DNA of 13,097 bases from positions 1 to 13,097 of the forward strand of contig JAZLIT010000052.1 of NCBI GenBank assembly GCA_045617525.1, written 5' to 3'. Of this stretch, positions 1-5,821 are shown piece by piece (within the stretch, counting starts at the first letter, position 1; every line of letters begins with the position of its first letter). The position numbers were made by a program, and so were the translations under genes. The notes under the pieces are model-generated. The model saw only the letters and a program-made list of their open reading frames with translations. It was not told the DNA's origin and searched no databases. Source of the stretch: JAZLIT01 sp045617525 (GTDB lineage: Bacteria; Bacillota; Bacilli; Bacillales_A; Planococcaceae).

Positions 1-245
1 GAAGCCAGAGAAAGCTCATCTTCAAATGCTAATTCAAATTCATCTCGATTCACTAAAACATCTGCATACTCTTTTATTTCATTTTCAAAAATATTAATTT
101 TAGGACTTGGATGTGAGCCTACAATAAAAACCTTGGCCTTATAGGGGTTGCCATTTGTCTCAAATGGTCGGAAAATAGGTTTTCCACTCGTTTTATCAGT
201 TACCCAGTTGTAAATATATTTATAAAATCCCAGCGATATTGCCAT
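1..245 (-). CDS. Partial hypothetical protein (N-terminal 81 residues)
   Basis: The reading frame is open from an ATG at 245 to the left edge, so the C-terminus lies outside the window. The start is well supported: an in-frame TGA lies upstream with no other start codon between, and an AAAGGA ribosome binding site sits about 10 nt before the ATG. The peptide begins MAISLGFYKYIYNWVTDK and contains RPFETNGNPY followed by KVFIVGSHPSP. A hydrophobic strand followed by a Gly-Ser-x-Pro turn near residues 38-47 loosely recalls the first strand of uracil-DNA-glycosylase-like folds, but this is a weak impression and no function is assigned. It has its own likely extended -10 promoter (344-352) and is separated from the upstream permease by a strong terminator, so it appears to be its own transcription unit. 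Confidence 0.7.
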   Translation of the reverse strand, partial: MAISLGFYKYIYNWVTDKTSGKPIFRPFETNGNPYKAKVFIVGSHPSPKINIFENEIKEYADVLVNRDEFELAFEDELSLA

Positions 246-343
246 TTTAATCGCATCCTTTACTTTTCGATTTTTAGGACATATTCAGTCGCCTTTACTC
301 CACGGATTAAATTTAAAATTTCTCAGCAATTGTATATGTGCAT

Positions 344-352
344 AGTATAACA
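344..352 (-). promoter_or_regulatory. Probable extended -10 promoter of the left-edge gene
   Basis: On the minus strand the sequence TGT-TATACT is an extended -10 element (TGn directly before a 5/6 match to TATAAT). No good -35 is seen at 16-18 nt. The leader to the ATG at 245 would be about 90 nt and holds nothing recognised. Confidence 0.5.
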
Positions 353-390
353 CCTTTTATTTGGTATTAAATAGGCGAGTAGTCAAAAGA

Positions 391-426
391 AAAAGATGTA
401 TCAAAGGTTTTGATACATCTTTTTTT
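391..426 (-). terminator. Intrinsic terminator after the lysine permease gene (potentially bidirectional)
   Basis: A perfect stem pairs AAAAGATGTATCAAA (391-405) with TTTGATACATCTTTT (409-423) around a 3-nt loop. A-tracts on one side and T-tracts on the other allow function in both directions. It sits 44 nt past the permease stop and would end that transcript before the left-edge gene. Confidence 0.85.
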
Positions 427-469
427 ACTATTTTATCGTTATAATTCACTTACTAAAAACTGATTTAAC

Positions 470-1921
470 CTATTTACGCAAATCACATTCGTTAATTGGC
501 ACAATTTTTGTTTTATGCTTAATTTTATAGCCAAGCCAAAGTGCAATAAATAACGGAATTCCGATGTACGATACGACCACACCATACCAATCAATTGTTC
601 CACCCATAAATGCTGAGTAGTTTTGACCTAAAATTACGATCATACATAGTGTAAATGCAAATATCGGTCCAAATGGATAAAGTGCTGCTTTATAAGGTAA
701 GTCATTTAAATCAAGGCCTTGCATCATGTACGCTTTACGGAATCGATAATGGCTAATTGCAATTCCAAGCCACGCGATAAATCCGGACATACCCGATGCG
801 TTTAGCAACCAAATATATACGACACCTTCACCAAAGAATGACGCTAAAAAGGCTAATGAACCAACCGCTAATGTCGCTAGAAGTGAATAAATTGGCACAC
901 CGCCCTTTGAAACCTTCTTGAAAATTTTTGGCGCTTTGCCGTCTACAGCCAGTTGCCATAGCATACGACTTGAAGCATATAACCCCGAGTTACCAGCAGA
1001 CAGCATCGCCGTTAAAATAATTGCATTCATAACAGATGCTGCGAACGCGATACCTAAGTTTTCAAACACTAATGTGAATGGCGAAACCGTGATACTTTCC
1101 GATAATAATCGTTCGTCTGTATACGGAATTAAAAGTCCGATTGCACCGATTGCGAAAATATAAAATAATAAAATTCGCCAAAATACCGAACGTACCGCCT
1201 TTGGTACATTTTTCGCTGGATCTTCTGTTTCACCAGCTGTAACACCTAAAAGTTCTGTTCCTTGGAAAGAGAATCCAGCTGCAAGGAAAATACCGAACAT
1301 CGCAAGTAGCCCGCCATTAAATGGTGCATCTCCAACGAAGAAGTTTTCAAAACCTACTGGGTCATTTCCACCTAAAATCCCAAAAATCATTAAGAAGCTG
1401 ACGATGATGAAGATAATTACCGTCGCCACTTTTATCATTGAAAGCCAATATTCACTCTCGCCATAAGCTTTTACCGATAATACGTTAAAGCCTAATACAA
1501 TTACGATAAACAACGCTGTCCAAAGTGCCGAATGGCTATTTGGGAACCAGTATTTCATAATTAATGATACCGCTGCGATTTCTGCCGCGATTGTGATTGC
1601 CCAGTTATACCAATAGTTCCAGCCAAGTGCAAAGCCAAGCGCTGGATCCACAAATTTTGTGGCATACGTACTAAATGAACCTGAGTTTGGCATATACGCT
1701 GCCATTTCCCCTAAGCTCGTCATTAAAAAATAAACCATTATTCCGATCAAAGCGTAAGCAAGTAGCGCGCCACCTGGTCCCGCCGTTGCAATTGTTGCAC
1801 CCGATGCTAAAAATAGGCCCGTACCGATTGTTCCACCTAGTGAAATCATCGTAATATGTCGGCTTTTCAAACCTTTTTGAAGCTCAGGTACTTCTCCGAA
1901 CTGATTGTCTTTTGTACTCAT
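470..1921 (-). CDS. lysP: Lysine-specific amino-acid permease, APC superfamily (AAT family)
   Basis: This is a 483-residue polytopic inner-membrane permease with about 12 hydrophobic segments. Family marks include SLGGTIGTGLFLASG near residues 28-42, the unwound first helix of APC transporters, and GFSFQGTELLGVTAGE around the middle, followed by EDPAKNVPKA. The family imports amino acids by proton symport. Lysine is inferred mainly from the lysine riboswitch in the leader. The frame is open further upstream to an ATG at 1996, but that extension would translate the riboswitch terminator hairpin. The ATG at 1921 has a GGGGAA ribosome binding site 7 nt upstream and yields the usual N-terminus (MSTKDNQFGEVPELQKGL), so it is chosen. 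The gene appears monocistronic and should be switched off at high lysine. Another cationic amino acid remains possible as a substrate. Confidence 0.87.
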   Translation of the reverse strand: MSTKDNQFGEVPELQKGLKSRHITMISLGGTIGTGLFLASGATIATAGPGGALLAYALIGIMVYFLMTSLGEMAAYMPNSGSFSTYATKFVDPALGFALGWNYWYNWAITIAAEIAAVSLIMKYWFPNSHSALWTALFIVIVLGFNVLSVKAYGESEYWLSMIKVATVIIFIIVSFLMIFGILGGNDPVGFENFFVGDAPFNGGLLAMFGIFLAAGFSFQGTELLGVTAGETEDPAKNVPKAVRSVFWRILLFYIFAIGAIGLLIPYTDERLLSESITVSPFTLVFENLGIAFAASVMNAIILTAMLSAGNSGLYASSRMLWQLAVDGKAPKIFKKVSKGGVPIYSLLATLAVGSLAFLASFFGEGVVYIWLLNASGMSGFIAWLGIAISHYRFRKAYMMQGLDLNDLPYKAALYPFGPIFAFTLCMIVILGQNYSAFMGGTIDWYGVVVSYIGIPLFIALWLGYKIKHKTKIVPINECDLRK

Positions 1922-1960
1922 TATAATTCCCCTTTTTTCTCTCCAAGCCGTGAATATATA

Positions 1961-1993
1961 AAGAAAAGCCGCCACAAGTAATCGTGACGGCTT
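1961..1993 (-). terminator. Expression-platform terminator of the lysine riboswitch
   Basis: On the minus strand AAGCCGTCACGA pairs with TTGTGGCGGCTT, a 12-bp stem with two G-U pairs and a TTAC loop, followed by TTTTCTTT. It lies between the aptamer and the permease ribosome binding site, as expected for transcriptional attenuation. The competing antiterminator helix could not be assigned with confidence. Confidence 0.85.
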
Positions 1994-2009
1994 CATAAAT
2001 ACCCCACAA

Positions 2010-2195
2010 ACTTGGAAGATAGCTCAACACGCCGCTTACGCACACGTGACAGTTCTGCTTCTTTCGAAAGCAGCCCCAGCATTGAAATTGGTTAGCATTT
2101 CAATACTTCGGCGATCATTCCTTTTTTAACGCTTCAAAGATGCTCCCCATCTCCACATTAATACTCATAATAACCGCGACCTCTACCTCATCTGC
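2010..2195 (-). ncRNA. Lysine riboswitch (L-box) aptamer
   Basis: The minus-strand RNA carries the conserved L-box blocks in order: GATGAGGTAGAGGTCGCG at the 5' end (2193-2176), ATTATGAGTA, GGGGAGCATC, then AATGATCGCCGAAG, GCTGGGGCTG, GAACTGTCA, and a closing GAGCTATCTTC (2025-2015). Helix P1 forms from GAGGTAG (2189-2183) and CTATCTT (2022-2016). The order and spacing match the Bacillus subtilis lysC leader as I remember it. When lysine is bound, P1 is stabilised and the downstream terminator should form, reducing permease expression. Confidence 0.9.
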
Positions 2196-2232
2196 ATGAG
2201 GTAATAACTATATTAATTTAACAACAATTATG

Positions 2233-2261
2233 AGTCTAACATATCAGATTTGTATTATCAA
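2233..2261 (-). promoter_or_regulatory. Sigma-A type promoter of the riboswitch-lysP transcript
   Basis: On the minus strand a -35 box TTGATA (2256-2261, 5/6) and a -10 box TAGACT (2233-2238, 4/6) are separated by exactly 17 nt. Transcription would begin about 30 nt before the aptamer. Confidence 0.6.
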
Positions 2262-2356
2262 TAAACATATTCTATTCAGTTTATTGTGATTATTCGGAAT
2301 GATTATGTGATTATTTAGTATTTTTTTGCGCCTCACCAAACATACGCTCGTATTTA

Positions 2357-2365
2357 TGCTATACT
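2357..2365 (+). promoter_or_regulatory. Extended -10 promoter of the membrane nuclease gene
   Basis: TGC followed by TATACT (2360-2365) forms an extended -10 element; no good -35 is seen 17 nt upstream. It is divergent from the lysP promoter about 100 bp away. Confidence 0.55.
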
Positions 2366-2398
2366 GTAGCTAACAATTAACTAAAGGAGAATCCATGC

Positions 2399-2950
2399 GT
2401 GCGAAAACGTAATAAAAAAACAACACGAATTCCTATACTACAACTCATTTTCATCTCGCTTGCTGGTACTGCAGGTTGGCGTTTTTCAGAAACGTTAGAA
2501 GGCGTAATAGCCGCTATAATCCTTTATTTCTTCCTTTTAGTTTCATTTAAAATTTGGCGAAAAACACGTAAAAGTTCACGTCTACGCAAAGCAGGAATTA
2601 AGGAAATCGATCAAATGACGGGTGAAGAATTCGAACGGTATTTAGGCGAATTATTTAAGCGTCGAGGATTTAAAGTTTCCTACACTGCAGCTTCAGGTGA
2701 TTATGGTGCAGATTTGATTTTGAAGGATGGTAGTAATATTATTGCCGTACAAGCGAAACGCTATTCAAGTACGGTTGGGGTAAAAGCTGTTCAAGAGATT
2801 ATCGGAGCGGTTCGTATGTATGATGCGACAGAGGCATGGGTTGTGACGAATAATTATTTCACAAAGCAGGCCGTGAAGCTTGCGGATATAAATGAAGTCT
2901 ATTTAATTGATCGCGATGAACTGATTGATATGATTTTAGGGAAAGTCTAA
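2399..2950 (+). CDS. Membrane-anchored Mrr-like restriction-endonuclease-fold protein
   Basis: This 183-residue protein has a basic N-terminus, two hydrophobic segments (about residues 11-26 and 35-52), a basic linker, and a C-terminal Mrr-type nuclease domain (about 70-180). Visible motifs are GEEFERYLGELFKRRGF (75-91), GDYGADLIL with Asp105, and VQAKRY with Gln118-x-Lys120. These give the D-(Q/E)xK metal-binding active site of this fold. Proteins of this layout are usually annotated as restriction endonucleases, but no methylase or defence partner is nearby, so the physiological target is unknown. The start is GTG, 9 nt after a GGAG (2386-2389). An out-of-frame ATG at 2395 gives only a five-residue peptide ending inside this gene. 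Transcription ends at the hairpin at 2965. Confidence 0.82.
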   Translation: MRKRNKKTTRIPILQLIFISLAGTAGWRFSETLEGVIAAIILYFFLLVSFKIWRKTRKSSRLRKAGIKEIDQMTGEEFERYLGELFKRRGFKVSYTAASGDYGADLILKDGSNIIAVQAKRYSSTVGVKAVQEIIGAVRMYDATEAWVVTNNYFTKQAVKLADINEVYLIDRDELIDMILGKV

Positions 2951-2964
2951 ATAAAAGCCTACAC

Positions 2965-3012
2965 AAAAAGCCATTGCCACTAGGAATATCACTAGTGAAA
3001 ATGGCTTTTTTT
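2965..3012. terminator. Bidirectional terminator between nuclease and rhodanese genes
   Basis: AAAAAGCCATT (2965-2975) pairs with AATGGCTTTTT (3000-3010), with an inner helix CACTAG/CTAGTG inside. T-runs occur on both strands. It serves the plus-strand nuclease gene and the minus-strand sulfur operon, which end facing each other. Confidence 0.9.
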
Positions 3013-3030
3013 AGTTGATAAAAGGATTAA

Positions 3031-3327
3031 TTATTTCACTTCGCCTTGCCAGTTATTCATGCCGCCTATCATATTTGTTACGTTAAAACCTTGTGCTTGT
3101 AAGAAGTTCGTGGCTTGTCCACTACGACCACCTGCTTGGCAAATCATGAAATATTCTTTTGATTTATCTAACTCATTCATACGAAATTCAAGTAAACCAA
3201 GCGGAATATTAATAATGCCGTCAATATGTCCACCTGCTACCTCTTCTGTTTCACGTACATCGATTAAATTTAATTTCTCTCCAGCCTCTAAGCGTTGTTG
3301 TAATTCTACTGATGTAATTTCTTTCAT
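3031..3327 (-). CDS. Single-domain rhodanese (sulfurtransferase), soluble
   Basis: This 98-residue protein is a complete single rhodanese domain with no signal or membrane segment. It shows the N-terminal NLIDVRETEEV strand with the conserved Asp-Val-Arg, the HIDGIINIPL motif, and the active-site loop CQAGGRS with Cys63, followed by GGMNNW near the end. The catalytic cysteine carries sulfane sulfur as a persulfide and transfers it to acceptors such as thiols, sulfite or cyanide. It is the last gene of the sulfur operon, 21 nt after the membrane rhodanese gene, with a GGAG about 12 nt before the ATG. The natural acceptor cannot be read from the sequence. Confidence 0.88.
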   Translation of the reverse strand: MKEITSVELQQRLEAGEKLNLIDVRETEEVAGGHIDGIINIPLGLLEFRMNELDKSKEYFMICQAGGRSGQATNFLQAQGFNVTNMIGGMNNWQGEVK

Positions 3328-3348
3328 GATTAATTAACTCTCCTTTTT

Positions 3349-3693
3349 TTATCCGCGATACGCACTCATACCACCGCGTACGTTCGTTACTTTTTCATAG
3401 CCTAGCTTCGTTAATTTTTTTGCAGCTTGCGAAGAACGCATACCACTTTGGCAAATAACAACAATTTCTTTATCCTTTGGTAGCTTTGAAAAATCCGATC
3501 CTAAAGGTATATTTTTGAATTGCTTAATATTGCGCGCCTTAAATTCTGCTGGCGTCCGTACATCGATAAAATATTTTTCTGGATCATTTAATACTTCCCG
3601 TAATTGCTTAGTCGTCAGCGAGTTTACACCTTTGCTAGGCATCATACGCCAAGCTAAATATACAATTACTGCGAGTACTACTATATAAATCAT
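3349..3693 (-). CDS. Membrane-anchored rhodanese-like sulfurtransferase
   Basis: This 114-residue protein has one N-terminal transmembrane anchor (residues 1-15, IYIVVLAVIVYLAW) followed by basic and polar residues, then one rhodanese domain. Motifs are YFIDVRTPAEF (41-51), NIPLG, and the active-site loop CQSGMRS with Cys81, ending GGMSAYRG. By the positive-inside rule the domain, preceded by RMMPSK, is likely cytoplasmic and tethered to the membrane. A GGAG site 7 nt before the ATG contains the stop codon of the preceding regulator gene, so the two are probably translationally coupled. It probably receives or donates sulfane sulfur within the persulfide pathway of this operon. Confidence 0.87.
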   Translation of the reverse strand: MIYIVVLAVIVYLAWRMMPSKGVNSLTTKQLREVLNDPEKYFIDVRTPAEFKARNIKQFKNIPLGSDFSKLPKDKEIVVICQSGMRSSQAAKKLTKLGYEKVTNVRGGMSAYRG

Positions 3694-3703
3694 CTTTTTT
3701 CTC

Positions 3704-3964
3704 CTATCTACTTTTGATGATTAAATTCATCGCCTCTTGAATAACTTCATCCATTTTTTCATGATTACCTTCTGCCGCTCTGACACACTCCAAAAGGTTG
3801 GTGCTTACGATAACTCCGATTGTACGATCCACGCCCGAACGCACTGCACTTAATTGCGTGATAACATCTTTACAATCTTGTCCTTCCTCCATCATGCGAA
3901 TGACCGCACGCATCTGTCCCTCAATTCGCTTCAAACGATTCAATGCTTTCACATCATATTGCAT
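3704..3964 (-). CDS. cstR: CsoR-family repressor of the CstR (persulfide-sensing) type
   Basis: This 86-residue all-helical protein is full length for the CsoR/FrmR/RcnR family. It carries the typical LNRLKRIEGQMRAV N-terminal helix and two cysteines, Cys31 (QDCKDV) and Cys60 (LLECVR). Copper-sensing CsoR proteins also need a histidine four residues before the second cysteine; here that position is Asn56. The Cys31/Cys60 pair without the histidine is the pattern of Staphylococcus aureus CstR, which forms disulfide and trisulfide links with sulfane sulfur and then releases DNA. It is the second gene of an operon of rhodaneses and a CoA-disulfide reductase. That supports persulfide rather than metal sensing. 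GAGG lies 8-9 nt before the ATG. Its likely operator is at 5718-5735. Confidence 0.85.
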   Translation of the reverse strand: MQYDVKALNRLKRIEGQMRAVIRMMEEGQDCKDVITQLSAVRSGVDRTIGVIVSTNLLECVRAAEGNHEKMDEVIQEAMNLIIKSR

Positions 3965-3978
3965 CTTATTTACACCTC

Positions 3979-5673
3979 TTATTTAAAGTTATACTGCGTC
4001 ACAATCGGCGTGCGATTTTGCGTAACATCATTAAAATATTCCACTAAACAAACACCTAAAAATGAGCCTGAAACATTGAAAACATTTGTGTATCCGCTAT
4101 TTTGCAACGCCATCACCGCATTGTAACTACGCTGTGCTGAGCGGCAGTGCACATACACTGGTACGTCCTTTGGAATTTCATGCATACGTTCTCGTAATTC
4201 ACTAAGCGGAATATTAACCGCATTGCGCAATTGACCATTAGCAAGTTCTCTTACTTCACGTACATCTATAATATAGGCACCCGATTCCACTAACCCTCGT
4301 ACTTCCTCAACATGCACTTGTTTGAAACGACCATCTAGAATGTTTGTTGCAACAAGCGCCGCCATGTTTACAACATCTTTTGCCGTACTGAACATAGGTG
4401 AGTAGGTAAGCTCAAGCTCTTTTAAATCATCAATCGTACCATTCATCGTAATCATCGTCGCAATAACGTCAATACGCTTATCTGCATTGCCTTTACCAAT
4501 TGCCTGCGCACCTAAAATGAGACCCGTTGGTACCTCGAAAACAAGTTTAAAATGCAGTGGATTGCTGTTTGGCATTAAGCCGACCTTATCTGGCGCTATG
4601 ACATAAACGCTGTCTACTTGATAACCCGCATCCTTCGCCGCACGCACATTTAAGCCCGTTGAAGCACATGCTAAATCAAAAATTTGAATACTCGAAGAAC
4701 CAATTACACCACGTGTACGCGCTGGTTCACCGTACATATGATTCGCCGCTGCACGTGCTTGTCGCTGCGCAGGGCCCGCTAACGCAAGACGTGCTGGCTT
4801 ATGTGTCAAACGATTAAATACCTCAATGACATCCCCTACTGCATAAATAGTCGGATCCGATGTTTGGTAATTCGAATTCACTTTCACCCCGCCAAGCTCG
4901 CCTATTTCAAGACCAGCATCCTTCGCCAACTTCGTCTCAGGGCGAACACCAATTGCTAAAATCACCACATCGGCTTCTAGCTGCGCACCTGAATTTAGCG
5001 TGATAGTATCCGCTGAAATTTTTGCTAATCCATCATTGACGATTAAGTTTACGCCTTTATCCATCATTTCCTTGTGTAAAATCTGCACCATATCCGAATC
5101 AAACGGCATCATAATTTGGCGAGCAAATTCCACTAATGAAACATTTCGACCAGCTAATCTTAAGTTTTCTGCTACCTCGACGCCGATAAAACCGCCGCCA
5201 ATTACCGCGATATTTTGCGCATCAACTGTCTGAATATACTTATTTAAACGCTCGATATCCACAACATTACGTACTGTGAAAACATGCTTTTCATTAACTC
5301 CATCAACATTTGGGATAATAGGACTCGCACCAGGCGATAACACTAAATAATCATAGCTTTCTTCATATAAATCACCTGTTAATGTACTTTGCACCGTCAC
5401 CGTTTTTGCCGCACGATTGATACTAATAACTTCTGCATTTACACGCGCATCAATATTATATTTTTTCTTAAACTCCACAGGATTCATTATCACTAAACGA
5501 TCCGTATTTTCAACAATGCCACTTAAGTGGAACGGTAATGAACAGTTTGAAAATGAAACATGTGGACCTTTTTCGAACATAACGACTTCTGCCTGCTCAT
5601 CTAAACGACGTACACGAGCTGCTGTTGAAGCTCCACCCGCAACACCACCGATTACTACAATTTTTTTACCCAT
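3979..5673 (-). CDS. CoA-disulfide/CoA-persulfide reductase with C-terminal rhodanese domain
   Basis: This 564-residue cytoplasmic flavoenzyme belongs to the single-cysteine class of pyridine-nucleotide-disulfide reductases. Residues 1-40 hold the FAD-binding VVIGGVAGGAS fold; SFSNCSLPF carries redox Cys44, one residue off the usual SFSNCGLPY. IAVIGGGFIGVEVAENL is the NAD(P)H fold, and YAVGDVIEV the second FAD contact. After a dimerisation domain, a rhodanese domain (about 450-545) has IIDVREVREL and the loop CRSAQRS with Cys510. The fusion is known from Bacillus anthracis CoADR-RHD, Shewanella NADH polysulfide reductase and enterococcal CoA-persulfide reductase: it reduces CoA disulfide, CoA persulfide or polysulfide with NAD(P)H. 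It is the first gene of the operon, 14 nt before cstR, with an AAAGGGG site 11 nt before its ATG and a CstR-like operator in the promoter. Confidence 0.9.
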   Translation of the reverse strand: MGKKIVVIGGVAGGASTAARVRRLDEQAEVVMFEKGPHVSFSNCSLPFHLSGIVENTDRLVIMNPVEFKKKYNIDARVNAEVISINRAAKTVTVQSTLTGDLYEESYDYLVLSPGASPIIPNVDGVNEKHVFTVRNVVDIERLNKYIQTVDAQNIAVIGGGFIGVEVAENLRLAGRNVSLVEFARQIMMPFDSDMVQILHKEMMDKGVNLIVNDGLAKISADTITLNSGAQLEADVVILAIGVRPETKLAKDAGLEIGELGGVKVNSNYQTSDPTIYAVGDVIEVFNRLTHKPARLALAGPAQRQARAAANHMYGEPARTRGVIGSSSIQIFDLACASTGLNVRAAKDAGYQVDSVYVIAPDKVGLMPNSNPLHFKLVFEVPTGLILGAQAIGKGNADKRIDVIATMITMNGTIDDLKELELTYSPMFSTAKDVVNMAALVATNILDGRFKQVHVEEVRGLVESGAYIIDVREVRELANGQLRNAVNIPLSELRERMHEIPKDVPVYVHCRSAQRSYNAVMALQNSGYTNVFNVSGSFLGVCLVEYFNDVTQNRTPIVTQYNFK

Positions 5674-5689
5674 TTATTTAAACGCCCCT

Positions 5690-5770
5690 TTAAATTACCA
5701 ATTTACTAACTATAATATATACCCCTATAGGTATACTTGCAACCAAAAAGAATTCAAAGCTTAAATACAT
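5690..5770 (-). CDS. Possible 26-residue hydrophobic peptide
   Basis: An ATG at 5770 follows a perfect AGGAGG (5781-5786) by 10 nt and opens a 26-codon frame ending in TAA at 5690, within the ribosome binding region of the reductase gene. The peptide starts MYLSFEFFLVASIPIGVYII and would be one membrane-spanning helix with a single Lys near the C-terminus. It lies across the putative promoter and operator of the sulfur operon, so it could only be translated from a transcript starting further upstream, for example read-through from nos. It may be chance in AT-rich DNA; the strong SD is the main support. Confidence 0.3.
   Translation of the reverse strand: MYLSFEFFLVASIPIGVYIIVSKLVI
5714..5742 (-). 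promoter_or_regulatory. Promoter of the reactive-sulfur operon
   Basis: On the minus strand, TTGCAA (5737-5742) and TATATT (5714-5719, 5/6) are 17 nt apart. This places the start of transcription about 35 nt before the reductase ATG and leaves a short leader holding the AAAGGGG ribosome binding site. Confidence 0.6.
5718..5735. promoter_or_regulatory. Candidate CstR operator
   Basis: TATACC-N6-GGTATA is a perfect inverted repeat with a C/G-rich core (TATACCCCTATAGGTATA). It resembles the ATACCC...GGGTAT operators bound by the CsoR/CstR family. It fills the spacer between the -35 and -10 boxes, where a bound repressor would block RNA polymerase. The repressor gene is second in the operon, so autoregulation is expected. 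Confidence 0.65.
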
Positions 5771-5821
5771 ACTCAGAATACCTCCTATCGATAGAGTTTA
5801 TTCACTCCAATGTAACACCTC

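Noticed and set aside
1922..1996. 25-codon N-terminal extension of the lysine permease
   Set aside because: It is encoded in the riboswitch terminator and has no ribosome binding site; the ATG at 1921 has a good one and gives the family-typical start.
3704..3964. Copper-sensing CsoR
   Set aside because: The histidine required for Cu(I) binding is replaced by Asn56, and the operon holds sulfur-transfer rather than copper-export genes.
3798..5764. Several plus-strand open frames opposite the cstR and reductase genes
   Set aside because: They are antisense to well-supported genes, lack ribosome binding sites and family motifs, and are rich in residues typical of antisense frames.
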